Below are positions 14,487 through 22,090 of a stretch of DNA of 23,093 bases, piece after piece. Both the position numbers and the translations under genes were made by a program. The stretch spans positions 1-23,093 of the forward strand of contig CAMDXD010000012.1 in assembly GCA_945877995.1 (NCBI GenBank). The letters are read 5' to 3'. The DNA comes from Bordetella parapertussis (GTDB taxonomy: Bacteria > Pseudomonadota > Gammaproteobacteria > Burkholderiales > CAIKXV01). The notes under the pieces are model-generated. The model worked only from the letters and a program-made list of their open reading frames with translations. It was not told the origin of the DNA and ran no database searches. The first letter of the stretch is position 1. Each line of letters opens with the position of its first letter.

Positions 14487-14951
14487 ATGGACGTGAAACC
14501 GACGCTGCGCGTGATCAGCGAAGCCGACTTCCCAGGCAAACGGGGCGTCACCGACGGCCAGACCTACCAGCGCCTGATCGGCTGGCCCGGCGTACAGGAT
14601 ACCGACCGGGTGCGCGTCGGCCGCGCCACCTACAAGCCTGGCACCTACGAGCAGCTGCACTGGCATCCGATCGAGGCTTGCTACTACGTGATCGCCGGCC
14701 ATGCGACGGTGCGCAACTTCAACGGCGAGGAGTTCGAGGTCGGGCCCGGCTCGATGATCTACGCGCCGGCTGGCATCGCCGGTGCGCACGAGTGGGAGGT
14801 AAAGGAATACCTGGAACTGCTCGACATCCGCGCGACCAACGAGACGGACAAGAAGATCCAGTACACGGTCGACAAGGAGACGAAGCGCTCGTACATCGAC
14901 CTCGAAGACCTGCAGTACCGGGAAGCGATCAGCTTCAAGTCGCACTACTAG
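14487..14951 (+). CDS. single-domain cupin protein
   Basis: 154 residues, cytosolic. The cupin core shows YKPGTYEQLHWHPIEACYYV (HxH metal ligands with Glu downstream), IAGHATVRNFNGEEFEVGPG and YAPAGIAGAHEW with the distal His. ATG 14487 is chosen because GGAGGAGG at 14471-14478 lies eight bases upstream and similarity begins there; an earlier in-frame ATG at 14412 overlaps the -35 and is rejected. It is the first gene of a probable operon with the Bug receptor 70 bases downstream. Cupins in such catabolic sets may be ring-cleaving dioxygenases, isomerases or binding proteins. The specific role is unknown. Confidence 0.85.
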   Translation: MDVKPTLRVISEADFPGKRGVTDGQTYQRLIGWPGVQDTDRVRVGRATYKPGTYEQLHWHPIEACYYVIAGHATVRNFNGEEFEVGPGSMIYAPAGIAGAHEWEVKEYLELLDIRATNETDKKIQYTVDKETKRSYIDLEDLQYREAISFKSHY

Positions 14952-15020
14952 CCAGGCCGTCAACCCACGCAACACGTGGCGCGCCGCCCCGCAGAGGGCT
15001 GCGCGCCCGGAGGAGGTTTC

Positions 15021-16013
15021 ATGCAGCACGAACGTTCGAACGGCCCGGCAGCACTGCTCGGGTTGATGTCGGTGGCAACCGTCGCCACGCTGGCCCTGCC
15101 CGCTCAGGCACAGCCGCAGTACCCGAACCGTCCGATCCGGATGATCTCGCCGTTCCCGCCCGGCGGCCCGACCGACCTGGTCGGCCGCCTGGTGTCGTCG
15201 CGGCTCGCCGAGAACCTCGGCCAGCCGCTGGTGATCGAATCGCGCCCCGGCGCGAGCGGCAACGTCGGCCTCGAACTGGCTGCGCGTGCCGCACCGGACG
15301 GCTACACCATCGTTCTCAGCTCGCCGGTGATCGCGCTAAGCCCGCTGATGTACACCAAGCTCAACTACGACCCGCAGAAAGACCTCGCGCCGATCGCGCT
15401 GGTCGGCGCGGTGCGCAATGTGCTGGTCGTGCATCCGTCGGTGCCGGCGAAGAATCTGAGGGACCTGGTGCAGATCGCACGCAAGTCTCCGGGCCGCCTG
15501 AACTACGGCTCCGGCGGGGTTGGTACCACCACACACCTTGCACCCGAGCTGCTGAAGAGCCTCGAGAAGCTCGATATCGTGCACGTACCTTACAAGGGAT
15601 CCGGCGTCGCGCTCGGCGCGCTGGTCGGTGGCGAGACCGACATGCTGGTGGTCGCCGCACCGGCTGCCGTGCAGCAGATCAATGCTGGGCGGGTACGCGC
15701 GCTGGCGGTGCTGATGCCGGAACGTTTCGGTGACCTGCCGAGCGTGCCGACCTCGAAGGAATCGGGCTTCCCGAACTTCGAGATCAGCGTCTGGTACGGC
15801 ATGCTGGCACCGACCGGCACCCCGCGTGAGATCATCAATCGACTGAACGCTGAACTGGCCAAGTCCGTCAGCGCACCGGACATGAAACCCAAGTTCGCGA
15901 GCGCCGGCGTCGAACCGATGACCAGCACGCCCGAGGAATTCGGCGCGTTCATCCGCAGCGAGTCGAAGCGCTTCGCACAGGTGATACGCGACGCGGGCAT
16001 CAAGGGCGACTGA
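15021..16013 (+). CDS. Bug/TctC family receptor (receptor 4)
   Basis: 330 residues. The signal peptide MQHERSNGPAALLGLMSVAT continues to cleavage after PAQA, before QPQYPNRP. Bug motifs: RPIRMISPFPPGGPTD, LVIESRPGASGNVGLE, APDGYTIVLSS, NYGSGGVGTTTHLAPELL, VHVPYKGSGVALGALVGGE, NFEISVWYGMLAPTGTP. The start has GGAGGAGG at 15009-15016. The gene sits between a cupin and an ACMSD-type amidohydrolase, so its ligand may be a carboxylated aromatic or ring-cleavage acid; that is inference from neighbours. No TctAB genes accompany it. Confidence 0.94.
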   Translation: MQHERSNGPAALLGLMSVATVATLALPAQAQPQYPNRPIRMISPFPPGGPTDLVGRLVSSRLAENLGQPLVIESRPGASGNVGLELAARAAPDGYTIVLSSPVIALSPLMYTKLNYDPQKDLAPIALVGAVRNVLVVHPSVPAKNLRDLVQIARKSPGRLNYGSGGVGTTTHLAPELLKSLEKLDIVHVPYKGSGVALGALVGGETDMLVVAAPAAVQQINAGRVRALAVLMPERFGDLPSVPTSKESGFPNFEISVWYGMLAPTGTPREIINRLNAELAKSVSAPDMKPKFASAGVEPMTSTPEEFGAFIRSESKRFAQVIRDAGIKGD

Positions 16014-16067
16014 GCCTTCGATGCACGCAACACACAAGCCACACGAACGAACGACTGGAGTCGCAGC

Positions 16068-17081
16068 ATGAAGGGCAACAAGCCGCCGGTGATCGACATG
16101 CACAGCCATGTGCTGCCCAGGGCCATGGTCGAGGCGATCCGCCAGCGGCCGAGCGACTTCGGCATGACGGTGCGCGGCACCGGCGCCGACGAGGCGCTGG
16201 TGCGTGACGACAACCACGGCTCGCCGCTGTTTCCCGAGTTCCATGACGTCGACGCCAAGATCGCAGGCATGGACCGCAAGGGCATCGACATCTCGGTGCT
16301 GTCGGTGACGCCGGTGGTGTTCTTCTACTGGCTCGACGCCGACAAGGGCCTCGATGCCGCGCGCGTACTCAACGACGGCATCGCCGCGATGGTGGCCTCG
16401 CGCCCGACACGCTTCCGCGGCATGGCAACGCTGCCGATGCAGGACATCGATGCCGCAGTCGCCGAACTGGAGCGCGCCACGCGCGAGCACGGCTTCCGCG
16501 CGGTCGAGCTCGGCTGCCGCATCAAGGGCGACCTGGTCTCGGATGCGAAGTTCCGCCCGGTGCTCAAGCGCGCAGCGGAACTCAAGGTGGCAGTGTTTGC
16601 CCATCCGTACATCGCAGGCGCGCTGCCCAAGGACCTCTGCAGCTACTACCTCGGCAACACCCATGGCCTGCCGTTCGACACGGCGCTGATGGCCTCGCAC
16701 CTGATGCTCGACGGCACGCTCGACGCACTCCCCGACCTCGACTTCATCCTCGCCCACGGCGGCGGCCACCTGCCCTATCAGTTCGGCCGGCTCGACCACG
16801 GTTACCAGGTGCGCAAGGAAGCCAAGGCCAACACGTCGAACCCGCCCGAGTCTCAGCTGCACCGCTTCCGCTTCGACTCGCTGACCCATGACGTCGAGTC
16901 GCTGCGTTTCCTGATCCGCCGCGTCGGCGCCGATCGCGTGATGATCGGCACCGACGCGCCGTTCGACATGGCCGAGGACGATCCGCTCGGCATGCTCGCG
17001 CAGGTCGACGGTCTCACCGATGCACAGCGCGAGCGCATCCTGTCGCTGAACGCCCTGGAAGTACTCGGCGAGAAGCCCTGA
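16068..17081 (+). CDS. amidohydrolase family protein, ACMSD-like metal-dependent decarboxylase/hydrolase
   Basis: 337 residues, cytosolic TIM-barrel. Metal and catalytic residues match the amino-carboxymuconate-semialdehyde decarboxylase pattern: H12-x-H14 in IDMHSHVLP, H179 in FAHPY, H230 in LAHGGGHLPYQFGR, and D296 in MIGTDAPFDM. Their spacing agrees closely with the residues recalled for bacterial ACMSD (9, 11, 177, 228, 294). Members decarboxylate or hydrolyse carboxylated aromatics or semialdehydes without oxygen. ATG 16068 has TGGAG seven bases upstream. The stop overlaps the next ATG as TGATG, so the dehydrogenase is translationally coupled. The exact substrate is unknown. Confidence 0.9.
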   Translation: MKGNKPPVIDMHSHVLPRAMVEAIRQRPSDFGMTVRGTGADEALVRDDNHGSPLFPEFHDVDAKIAGMDRKGIDISVLSVTPVVFFYWLDADKGLDAARVLNDGIAAMVASRPTRFRGMATLPMQDIDAAVAELERATREHGFRAVELGCRIKGDLVSDAKFRPVLKRAAELKVAVFAHPYIAGALPKDLCSYYLGNTHGLPFDTALMASHLMLDGTLDALPDLDFILAHGGGHLPYQFGRLDHGYQVRKEAKANTSNPPESQLHRFRFDSLTHDVESLRFLIRRVGADRVMIGTDAPFDMAEDDPLGMLAQVDGLTDAQRERILSLNALEVLGEKP

Positions 17082-18013
17082 TGGCTGCTGGCGAACGCCC
17101 GGAACTGCTGGCGATCGCGCCGGTCTATCCACCGGCGCTCGCCGAAGCGGAGACGTTCTGCACGCTGCACCGACGCTGGCTTCTACCCGACGCCGATGCC
17201 TTCCTGCGCGAACACGGCGCGCGCATTCGCGTACTGGTGACCACCGGCGTGCGCGGCTTCACGGCACGCGACCTCGATGAGCTGCCGAACCTCGGCCATG
17301 TCGCCTGCTTCGGCATGGGCCACGGCACGTTCGACCTCGCCGCGGCGAAGGCCCACGGCATCACCGTGAGCAACACACCGGACTGGACCGACGAGGCGGT
17401 GGCCGACGTCGCCCTCGGGCTGATGATCGGCACCATGCGCCGCCTGTGCGAAGCCGACCGCTTCGTGCGCGCCGGTCGCTGGGCCGACAGCCCGTTCCCG
17501 ATGAGCACCGACCTGCGCGGAAAGACCGTCGGGTTGGTGGGGCTGGGGTCGATCGGGCGCGCGGTGGCACGCAGAGTCGAAGGGTTCGGCATGAAGGTCG
17601 TGTGGCATGGACCTTCGCCGAAGGCGGATGCGCCGTGGCCGTACTTCGCGGCGCTGGTGCCGATGGCCGAAGCGGTCGACTGCCTCGTGGTGTGCTGTGC
17701 CTCGACCGCAGCCACCCGGAGGCTGGTAGATGCACACGTCCTGGCCGCGCTCGGCCCACAGGGCTTCCTGGTGAACGTGAGTCGGGGCGCGGTGGTGGAC
17801 GAGTCCGCTCTGATCGAGGCACTGGCCTCGGGCGTGATCGCAGGCGCCGGGCTGGAAGTGTTCGAGGACGAGCCTCGGGTACCGGCGGAACTGCGCGCCA
17901 TGGATCAGGTGATGCTGGTGCCGCACATCGGCTCGTCGACACGCGAGATACGGGCGCATCGGCAAGCGACGTTCATCGGGAACGTGAAGGGGTTCCTGGG
18001 ACTGCCCGCGTGA
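17081..18013 (+). CDS. D-isomer-specific 2-hydroxyacid dehydrogenase, NAD(P)-binding
   Basis: 310 residues, cytosolic. The Rossmann motif GLGSIG is at 154-159. Catalytic residues R235 (VNVSRGAVVDE), E264 (EVFEDEPRVP) and H282 (VPHIGSS) are all present, giving the normal Arg-Glu-His set. The N-terminal catalytic half contains GHVACFGMGHGTFDLAAAKA and the segment WTDEAVADVALGLMIGTMRR. The family interconverts 2-oxo acids and D-2-hydroxy acids; glyoxylate/hydroxypyruvate reductase-like members are about this length. It overlaps the amidohydrolase by one base and is the last gene of the operon, suggesting it reduces or oxidises a product of that pathway. Substrate not determined. Confidence 0.92.
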   Translation: MAAGERPELLAIAPVYPPALAEAETFCTLHRRWLLPDADAFLREHGARIRVLVTTGVRGFTARDLDELPNLGHVACFGMGHGTFDLAAAKAHGITVSNTPDWTDEAVADVALGLMIGTMRRLCEADRFVRAGRWADSPFPMSTDLRGKTVGLVGLGSIGRAVARRVEGFGMKVVWHGPSPKADAPWPYFAALVPMAEAVDCLVVCCASTAATRRLVDAHVLAALGPQGFLVNVSRGAVVDESALIEALASGVIAGAGLEVFEDEPRVPAELRAMDQVMLVPHIGSSTREIRAHRQATFIGNVKGFLGLPA

Positions 18014-18050
18014 ATCGCCAACGCCGGCAGGGCGCAGCGCCAGCCTTCCT

Positions 18051-18446
18051 GTGAAGGTGCTCGACACCGCACGGGCATGGGCCCGACGCATCAAGCGCGA
18101 CGGGTTCACGCTCTGGTTTGCCGTCAAGGACCCGCGCACGCCGTGGCATGCGAAGGCCCTGGCCGCTTTCGTCGTCGCGTATGCGCTGAGCCCGATCGAC
18201 CTCATCCCGGATTTCATACCGGTGCTCGGCTACCTGGACGACCTGATCCTGCTGCCCGGCCTGATCTGGCTGACCATACGCTTGCTGCCGCCGGACGTAC
18301 TTGCAGACTCGCGGGCGCAAGCCGAGCGGTTGCTCGACGCGTCCGCCGGCCGGCCGCGAAGCCTTGCCGGGGCCATCGCGATCATCGTGATCTGGGTGGC
18401 GGTCGCAGGGGTGCTGCTGTGGTGGGTGATGTCGCTGCGCGGATAG
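18051..18446 (+). CDS. DUF1232 (YkvA-like) membrane protein
   Basis: 131 residues. The core KALAAFVVAYALSPIDLIPD followed by FIPVLGYLDDLILLPGLIWL is the DUF1232 signature. A second hydrophobic segment near the C-terminus (AGAIAIIVIWVAVAGVLLWW) is a membrane anchor. Function of the family is unknown. The start is GTG 18051 (a second GTG lies two codons later), with no clear Shine-Dalgarno. It follows the dehydrogenase by 37 bases on the same strand but is probably a housekeeping neighbour and not part of the catabolic pathway. Confidence 0.85.
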   Translation: MKVLDTARAWARRIKRDGFTLWFAVKDPRTPWHAKALAAFVVAYALSPIDLIPDFIPVLGYLDDLILLPGLIWLTIRLLPPDVLADSRAQAERLLDASAGRPRSLAGAIAIIVIWVAVAGVLLWWVMSLRG

Positions 18447-18547
18447 GCCACGTGATGGCGTCGGGCCATTTCTACCGCGAGGTTTCACGCCTGCTTGCGG
18501 TGAAGGGGATACAACCACCCGGGGCTTTGCCAGCCACAGCGCCAGCG

Positions 18548-19516
18548 CTACTCGCGCTCCACCCCCGCCGCATCCACGACGCCTGCCCAGCGCTTCATCT
18601 CACCTCGTACCATCGCCGAGAACGCCTTCGAGGTCGAACCAGTGAGGTCCGCGCCCTGCAGTCGCTCCTTGACGAACGGCGTGGCGACTGCGCGAGCGAC
18701 CTCCGACTGGATCCGGTCGACCACCGCTGCCGGCATCCTCGCCGGCCCGAGGAAGCCGAACCACGTGTGGATCACCATGCCACTGATGCCGGCATCGGCG
18801 AGCGACGGAATGTCCGGTAGCGCGGCGAAGCGCTTGCCGGCTTCGGTAGTCACGCCTAGCGCGCGCAGCTTGCCTGCCTTCACCTGCGCCACCACCGTCG
18901 GCGCAGCGGCGATCACCATGTCGCTCTCGCCGGTGAGCACGCCAGTGGTCGCGGCGCCCGCGCCCTTGTACGGTACGTGGATCAGCTTTACCTTCGCCGC
19001 GAGGTTGAACAACTCGGCGGACAGGTGGTTGATGCCGCCGCTGCCACCGGAGGCATAGGTCATCCGCCCCTGGCTCGCCTGCGCCAGCGCGATGAACTCC
19101 TTGACCGTTGCCGCCTTCAGCGTCGGGCGCACCACCAGTGCGCGCGGCACCGACATCACCTCGGTGATGAAGGTGAAGTCGCGCACCGGGTCATAGGGCA
19201 TCTCCTTCTTGACCGACGGGATGATCGAGAAGCCGTCGTCGACGGTGGCGATCGTGTGCCCGTCCGGCACCGACTTCGCGACCAGCCCGTGGCCGATGAA
19301 GCCGCTGGCGCCGGGGCGGTTGTCGACCAGGAACGCCTGCCCAAGCTGCTCGGAGAACTGCTGCGACATTACCCGCGCCATGATGTCCGACGTGCCGCCG
19401 GGCGCGAACGGCACGACCACGCGCACCGGGCGCGCGGGCCAGGCCTCGGCTGCCAGCGCAGGTGCGGCGATGGCAGCGAGCAGCACCGCCAACGCGGCTG
19501 GCGAGGCGTCACGCAT
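18548..19516 (-). CDS. Bug/TctC family receptor (receptor 5)
   Basis: 322 residues. A short signal peptide (MRDASPAALAVLLAAIAAPA, cleavage after ALA) has only one basic residue in its n-region. Bug motifs: RPVRVVVPFAPGGTSD, FLVDNRPGASGFIGHG, VPDGHTIATVDDG, TYASGGSGGINHLSAELF, IHVPYKGAGAATTGVLTGE, MVIHTWFGFLGPARMP. The signature has VPFAPGG where the other four have PFPPG, and the loop VDDGFSIIPSVK also differs, so ligand preference may differ. The ATG overlaps the end of the upstream barrel-protein gene by eight bases, proving coupled expression. No TctAB partner is present. Confidence 0.93.
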   Translation of the reverse strand: MRDASPAALAVLLAAIAAPALAAEAWPARPVRVVVPFAPGGTSDIMARVMSQQFSEQLGQAFLVDNRPGASGFIGHGLVAKSVPDGHTIATVDDGFSIIPSVKKEMPYDPVRDFTFITEVMSVPRALVVRPTLKAATVKEFIALAQASQGRMTYASGGSGGINHLSAELFNLAAKVKLIHVPYKGAGAATTGVLTGESDMVIAAAPTVVAQVKAGKLRALGVTTEAGKRFAALPDIPSLADAGISGMVIHTWFGFLGPARMPAAVVDRIQSEVARAVATPFVKERLQGADLTGSTSKAFSAMVRGEMKRWAGVVDAAGVERE

Positions 19517-20147
19517 GACGAGCCTCGTAGCGCGCGAATACCAGATGCAGGCTGTCCTTCAAGTGTGGATCGATACGCGCGGTCCACGGCGTCTCGAGCG
19601 CGGCCTGCCACTTCGGCGACTCGGCCACGGCGGGATGCTCGAGGTGATAGAGCGCCACATACGCTGGCGCACCCTCGCGCGTGTGGAACCGGCGCGCAGC
19701 GAGCACGCCGGGCACCTTCGCCAGCAGCGGGATGTGCTCCTGGTCGTACCAGGCATTGAAGTCAGCCTCGGCTTCCGGAGCCACGTTGGTGGCGAACATC
19801 AGCAGGCCACCGGCACCCTCCGGACCAGCTACGTCGCCGGGCAGGATCTGCTCAGCCGTCAGGCGCAGGAACAGCGTCGTCTTGCGCGCGATGCGCCGCG
19901 ACCAGGGCGTACGTTCGTCGCCCTTGCGCACGGTGTAGGCCGGGTGCTTCAGCACATCCAGGCTGGTGAGGTCGTAGGTGGCCAGCGCGGTGCGCGAACC
20001 ATCGGTAGCGACCCAGCGTTGCGCGTTGAGAAAACCGGGGACACCCATGCGCTCCGGGATGTGCTCGGTGTCGTACCACTCATCGAACTCATCGGCCGCG
20101 ATGTCCGGATAGTGGAACCCGGCGACGAGCAAACCGTATCGAGACAC
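19509..20147 (-). CDS. two-repeat dimeric alpha/beta-barrel (EthD/DUF4286-like) protein
   Basis: 212 residues, cytosolic, built from two similar ferredoxin-like halves. The first has DEFDEWYDTEHIPERMGVPG followed by FLNAQRW. The second has ADFNAWYDQEHIPLLAKVPG followed by VLAARRF. The WYDxEHIP motif in each half is typical of small dimeric alpha/beta-barrel proteins; fusing two gives a pseudo-dimer. The start is GTG 20145-20147, preceded on the reverse strand by AGGAGGAA about seven bases upstream; the much longer open frame beyond it is antisense to the next gene. The 3' end overlaps the Bug receptor ATG by eight bases. It may be a small-molecule isomerase, decarboxylase or oxygenase. Confidence 0.83.
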   Translation of the reverse strand: MSRYGLLVAGFHYPDIAADEFDEWYDTEHIPERMGVPGFLNAQRWVATDGSRTALATYDLTSLDVLKHPAYTVRKGDERTPWSRRIARKTTLFLRLTAEQILPGDVAGPEGAGGLLMFATNVAPEAEADFNAWYDQEHIPLLAKVPGVLAARRFHTREGAPAYVALYHLEHPAVAESPKWQAALETPWTARIDPHLKDSLHLVFARYEARHA

Positions 20148-20189
20148 GCTGTTCCTCCTGCTGGCGGACGACCACCGAAGCTGCAAGGT

Positions 20190-20218
20190 ATGATGGTCGA
20201 CAGGTTGGCGTTTGTCCA
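20190..20218 (-). promoter_or_regulatory. candidate promoter for the barrel-protein/Bug operon
   Basis: On the reverse strand TGGACA (20213-20218; five of six -35 bases) is followed by exactly 17 bases and CATCAT (20190-20195; four of six -10 bases). The predicted start is about 35 bases before GTG 20147. On the plus strand TATGAT (20189-20194) overlaps the same spot and could be the -10 of the divergent MmgE/PrpD gene, so the two promoters may compete. Confidence 0.4.
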
Positions 20219-20241
20219 CACGCAGCAACGAGGAGAGAGTC

Positions 20242-21687
20242 ATGCGCGCAAGGCCCCTCGCAGTGGAACTAGGCGAGTTCGTGCACGGCCTGTCATTCGA
20301 GGCGCTGCCGGCCGCCGTGGTCGACAAAGCCAAGGCCCTCATCAACCACGCGATGACGGTCGCGATGGCGTGCCACGGCGCACCGAGGCCGATCGCCGCT
20401 CGCGAGGCGGTGATCGCGCAGGAGCGTATCGGCAACACCCTCGTCGGTGCCGGACAGGGCGCGACGCTCTGGGTGACCGGCACCCGCGTCACGCGCGCAG
20501 GCGCAGCGTTCGCGAATGGCGTGGCCATCGCAGTCAACAACCAGTGCGACTCGTACCACATGCTCACCCACCCGGGCGTGTTGATCATTCCCGCGGCGCT
20601 GGCCACCGCCGAGGGCGAAGGACGCAGCGGTCGCGAACTGATCACCGCGATCGCCGCCGGCTACGAGGTGCAGTGCCGCTGCGCACGCGACTTCCTGCCG
20701 TCGACCAACGCCCGCGGCTTCCGGTCGAGCCCGACCTACGGCATCCTCGGCTGCGCCGCGACGGTCGCGAAGCTTATGGGCCTGGATGCGCACCAGACGA
20801 TCCATGCGATCACGCTGGCTGCGAGCTTCGCTGGCAGCCTGATCGAAGGCCAGCGCGTCGGCGCGATGGATGCAGACTTCGCCGAAGCGCAGGCCTCGCG
20901 CAACGCTATCTGGGCTGCGACGTTGGCTGCGCATTCGTTCGCGGGCGCCGAGACCGCACTCGAAGGCGCCGGCGGCTTCTACAACGCGTTCACCGGCAAC
21001 AACCACGGCGAACTCTCGTATGCCTTCCACGGCCCGCTGCAGGCCGACCTCGGAGACATCGTCGCCGACCTCGGCCAGCGCTGGGAAGTACTGGACGTGA
21101 AGTTCAAGGTCTACCCGACGCCCGGCTTCAACCAGCCGGTGATCCGCCTCGCGAAGGAAATGGTGGCGAAGCAGCGCATCGACGCTCGGCGCATCGCACG
21201 CATCACGCTGCAGATGAACCACCTTGAGACGCTGTACCCATCACCACGCTTCCCGCGCGGCATCGGCAAGGACGGGCATCCGTTCGGACGGACGGCTTTC
21301 CTGCTCGCGACGACGCTGGTGGACGGTGACTACCCGGTGCTGCAGTTCTACGACCCGCATGCGGCGCCGGTGGCGGCGGATGCAGATCGCGCAGCGCGGG
21401 TGGCCGAACTGTTGAAGCGCACGGAGATCGTCGGCGAGGTGAACCGGGACATCTTCTGCCCGAGGATCACCTGCGAGATGGACGACGGGTCAAGGGTTGT
21501 CGGGGAGTATGGGGGGCGGGAGCTGATGTGGGACTTCGAGCAGGGCGCAAGGGAGCTGCAGGGGTTCGTGCCTGGGTTGCAGATCGATGCGGGGCAGTAC
21601 GAGCAGTTCGTGGGACGATTACGCAGCCTCGAAACCGCAGCGCGGGTCGATGACCTGGTCGCGTTGACGCTGCCCGGCGAGCGCTAA
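20242..21687 (+). CDS. MmgE/PrpD family protein (paralogue 4), divergent active site
   Basis: 481 residues, the longest of the four paralogues. Family features: VDKAKALINHAMTVAMACHG, FANGVAIAVNNQCDSYHMLT with HPGVLIIPAALA, ARGFRSSPTYGILGCAATVA, EGAGGFYNAFTGNNHG, KFKVYPTPGFNQPV, and an extended C-terminal domain. By hand alignment it lacks the histidine found before the Ala-rich helix in the other three (RSSPTYG in place of GWHITGTAG) and the lysine of the SMxK segment, but keeps the lysine of the KVYP motif. ATG 20242 has AGGAGAG upstream; an earlier in-frame ATG at 20212 lies within the opposite promoter and is rejected. It is divergent from the barrel/Bug pair across 94 bases. Reaction unknown, possibly different from classical members. 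Confidence 0.88.
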   Translation: MRARPLAVELGEFVHGLSFEALPAAVVDKAKALINHAMTVAMACHGAPRPIAAREAVIAQERIGNTLVGAGQGATLWVTGTRVTRAGAAFANGVAIAVNNQCDSYHMLTHPGVLIIPAALATAEGEGRSGRELITAIAAGYEVQCRCARDFLPSTNARGFRSSPTYGILGCAATVAKLMGLDAHQTIHAITLAASFAGSLIEGQRVGAMDADFAEAQASRNAIWAATLAAHSFAGAETALEGAGGFYNAFTGNNHGELSYAFHGPLQADLGDIVADLGQRWEVLDVKFKVYPTPGFNQPVIRLAKEMVAKQRIDARRIARITLQMNHLETLYPSPRFPRGIGKDGHPFGRTAFLLATTLVDGDYPVLQFYDPHAAPVAADADRAARVAELLKRTEIVGEVNRDIFCPRITCEMDDGSRVVGEYGGRELMWDFEQGARELQGFVPGLQIDAGQYEQFVGRLRSLETAARVDDLVALTLPGER

Positions 21688-21715
21688 CGGGCCGGGCGGA
21701 AGAGGCGCCCACCGG

Positions 21716-21868
21716 GTGACGATCATCCAGGTCAAGGTGCGGCCCGGTGCGCGCACGAGCGTACTGGAGGCGTTGGCGGATGGATCGTTCACTGCCAGCC
21801 TGAAGTCACCGCCGGTGGATGGGAAAGCGAATGCGGAGCTGGTGGAGGTAAGTGGTGATCGGGCCTGA
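21716..21868 (+). pseudogene. truncated DUF167 (YggU-like) gene remnant
   Basis: From GTG 21716 the frame encodes 50 residues: VTIIQVKVRPGARTSVLEAL, then DGSFTASLKSPPVDGKANAE and a short tail ending at TGA 21866-21868. KVRPGARTS and SPPVDGKANAEL are the two core DUF167 motifs. The usual protein is about 75-100 residues and continues with a helix and an SGxxxxxK strand, missing here after ELVE; only VSGD resembles the later part. An internal deletion and early stop are likely. It lies where codon bias changes, next to the toxin-antitoxin region. Confidence 0.65.
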
Positions 21869-22021
21869 ATGACATCACCGGGTTCACCGTTGCAGATGAC
21901 CTGACGAATAACGTACGGGCTTGTTGCGTGCTGCTTTTGGGCGCGCCATTATGCGAGGCACTAGCGGGCCACGTTTCGTAAGTCACAGAGGTGCCGGTAC
22001 ATTTCCTGAGAAAGCCGCGCG

Positions 22022-22037
22022 GGTTATGGAGATAACC
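22022..22037. repeat. inverted repeat GGTTAT-GGAG-ATAACC
   Basis: A perfect six-base inverted repeat with a four-base centre, 116 bases before the antitoxin ATG. It could be a protein-binding half-site pair. Significance is uncertain. Confidence 0.4.
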
Positions 22038-22069
22038 AGCGAAGGTAACCGGCAGTTTCGTCTCCCTAC

Positions 22070-22090
22070 GTCACGTTAACCAGTCGTGAC
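22070..22090. repeat. inverted repeat GTCACG-9-CGTGAC
   Basis: A perfect six-base inverted repeat with a nine-base centre, ending 62 bases before the antitoxin ATG. Type II antitoxins normally repress their own operon at such palindromes, so this is a candidate operator by position. Confidence 0.4.

Noticed and set aside
21953..22080. A 42-codon open frame starting MRGTSGPRFV between the DUF167 remnant and the antitoxin
   Set aside because: No Shine-Dalgarno, no third-position bias and no family motif; it spans the first palindrome and part of the second.
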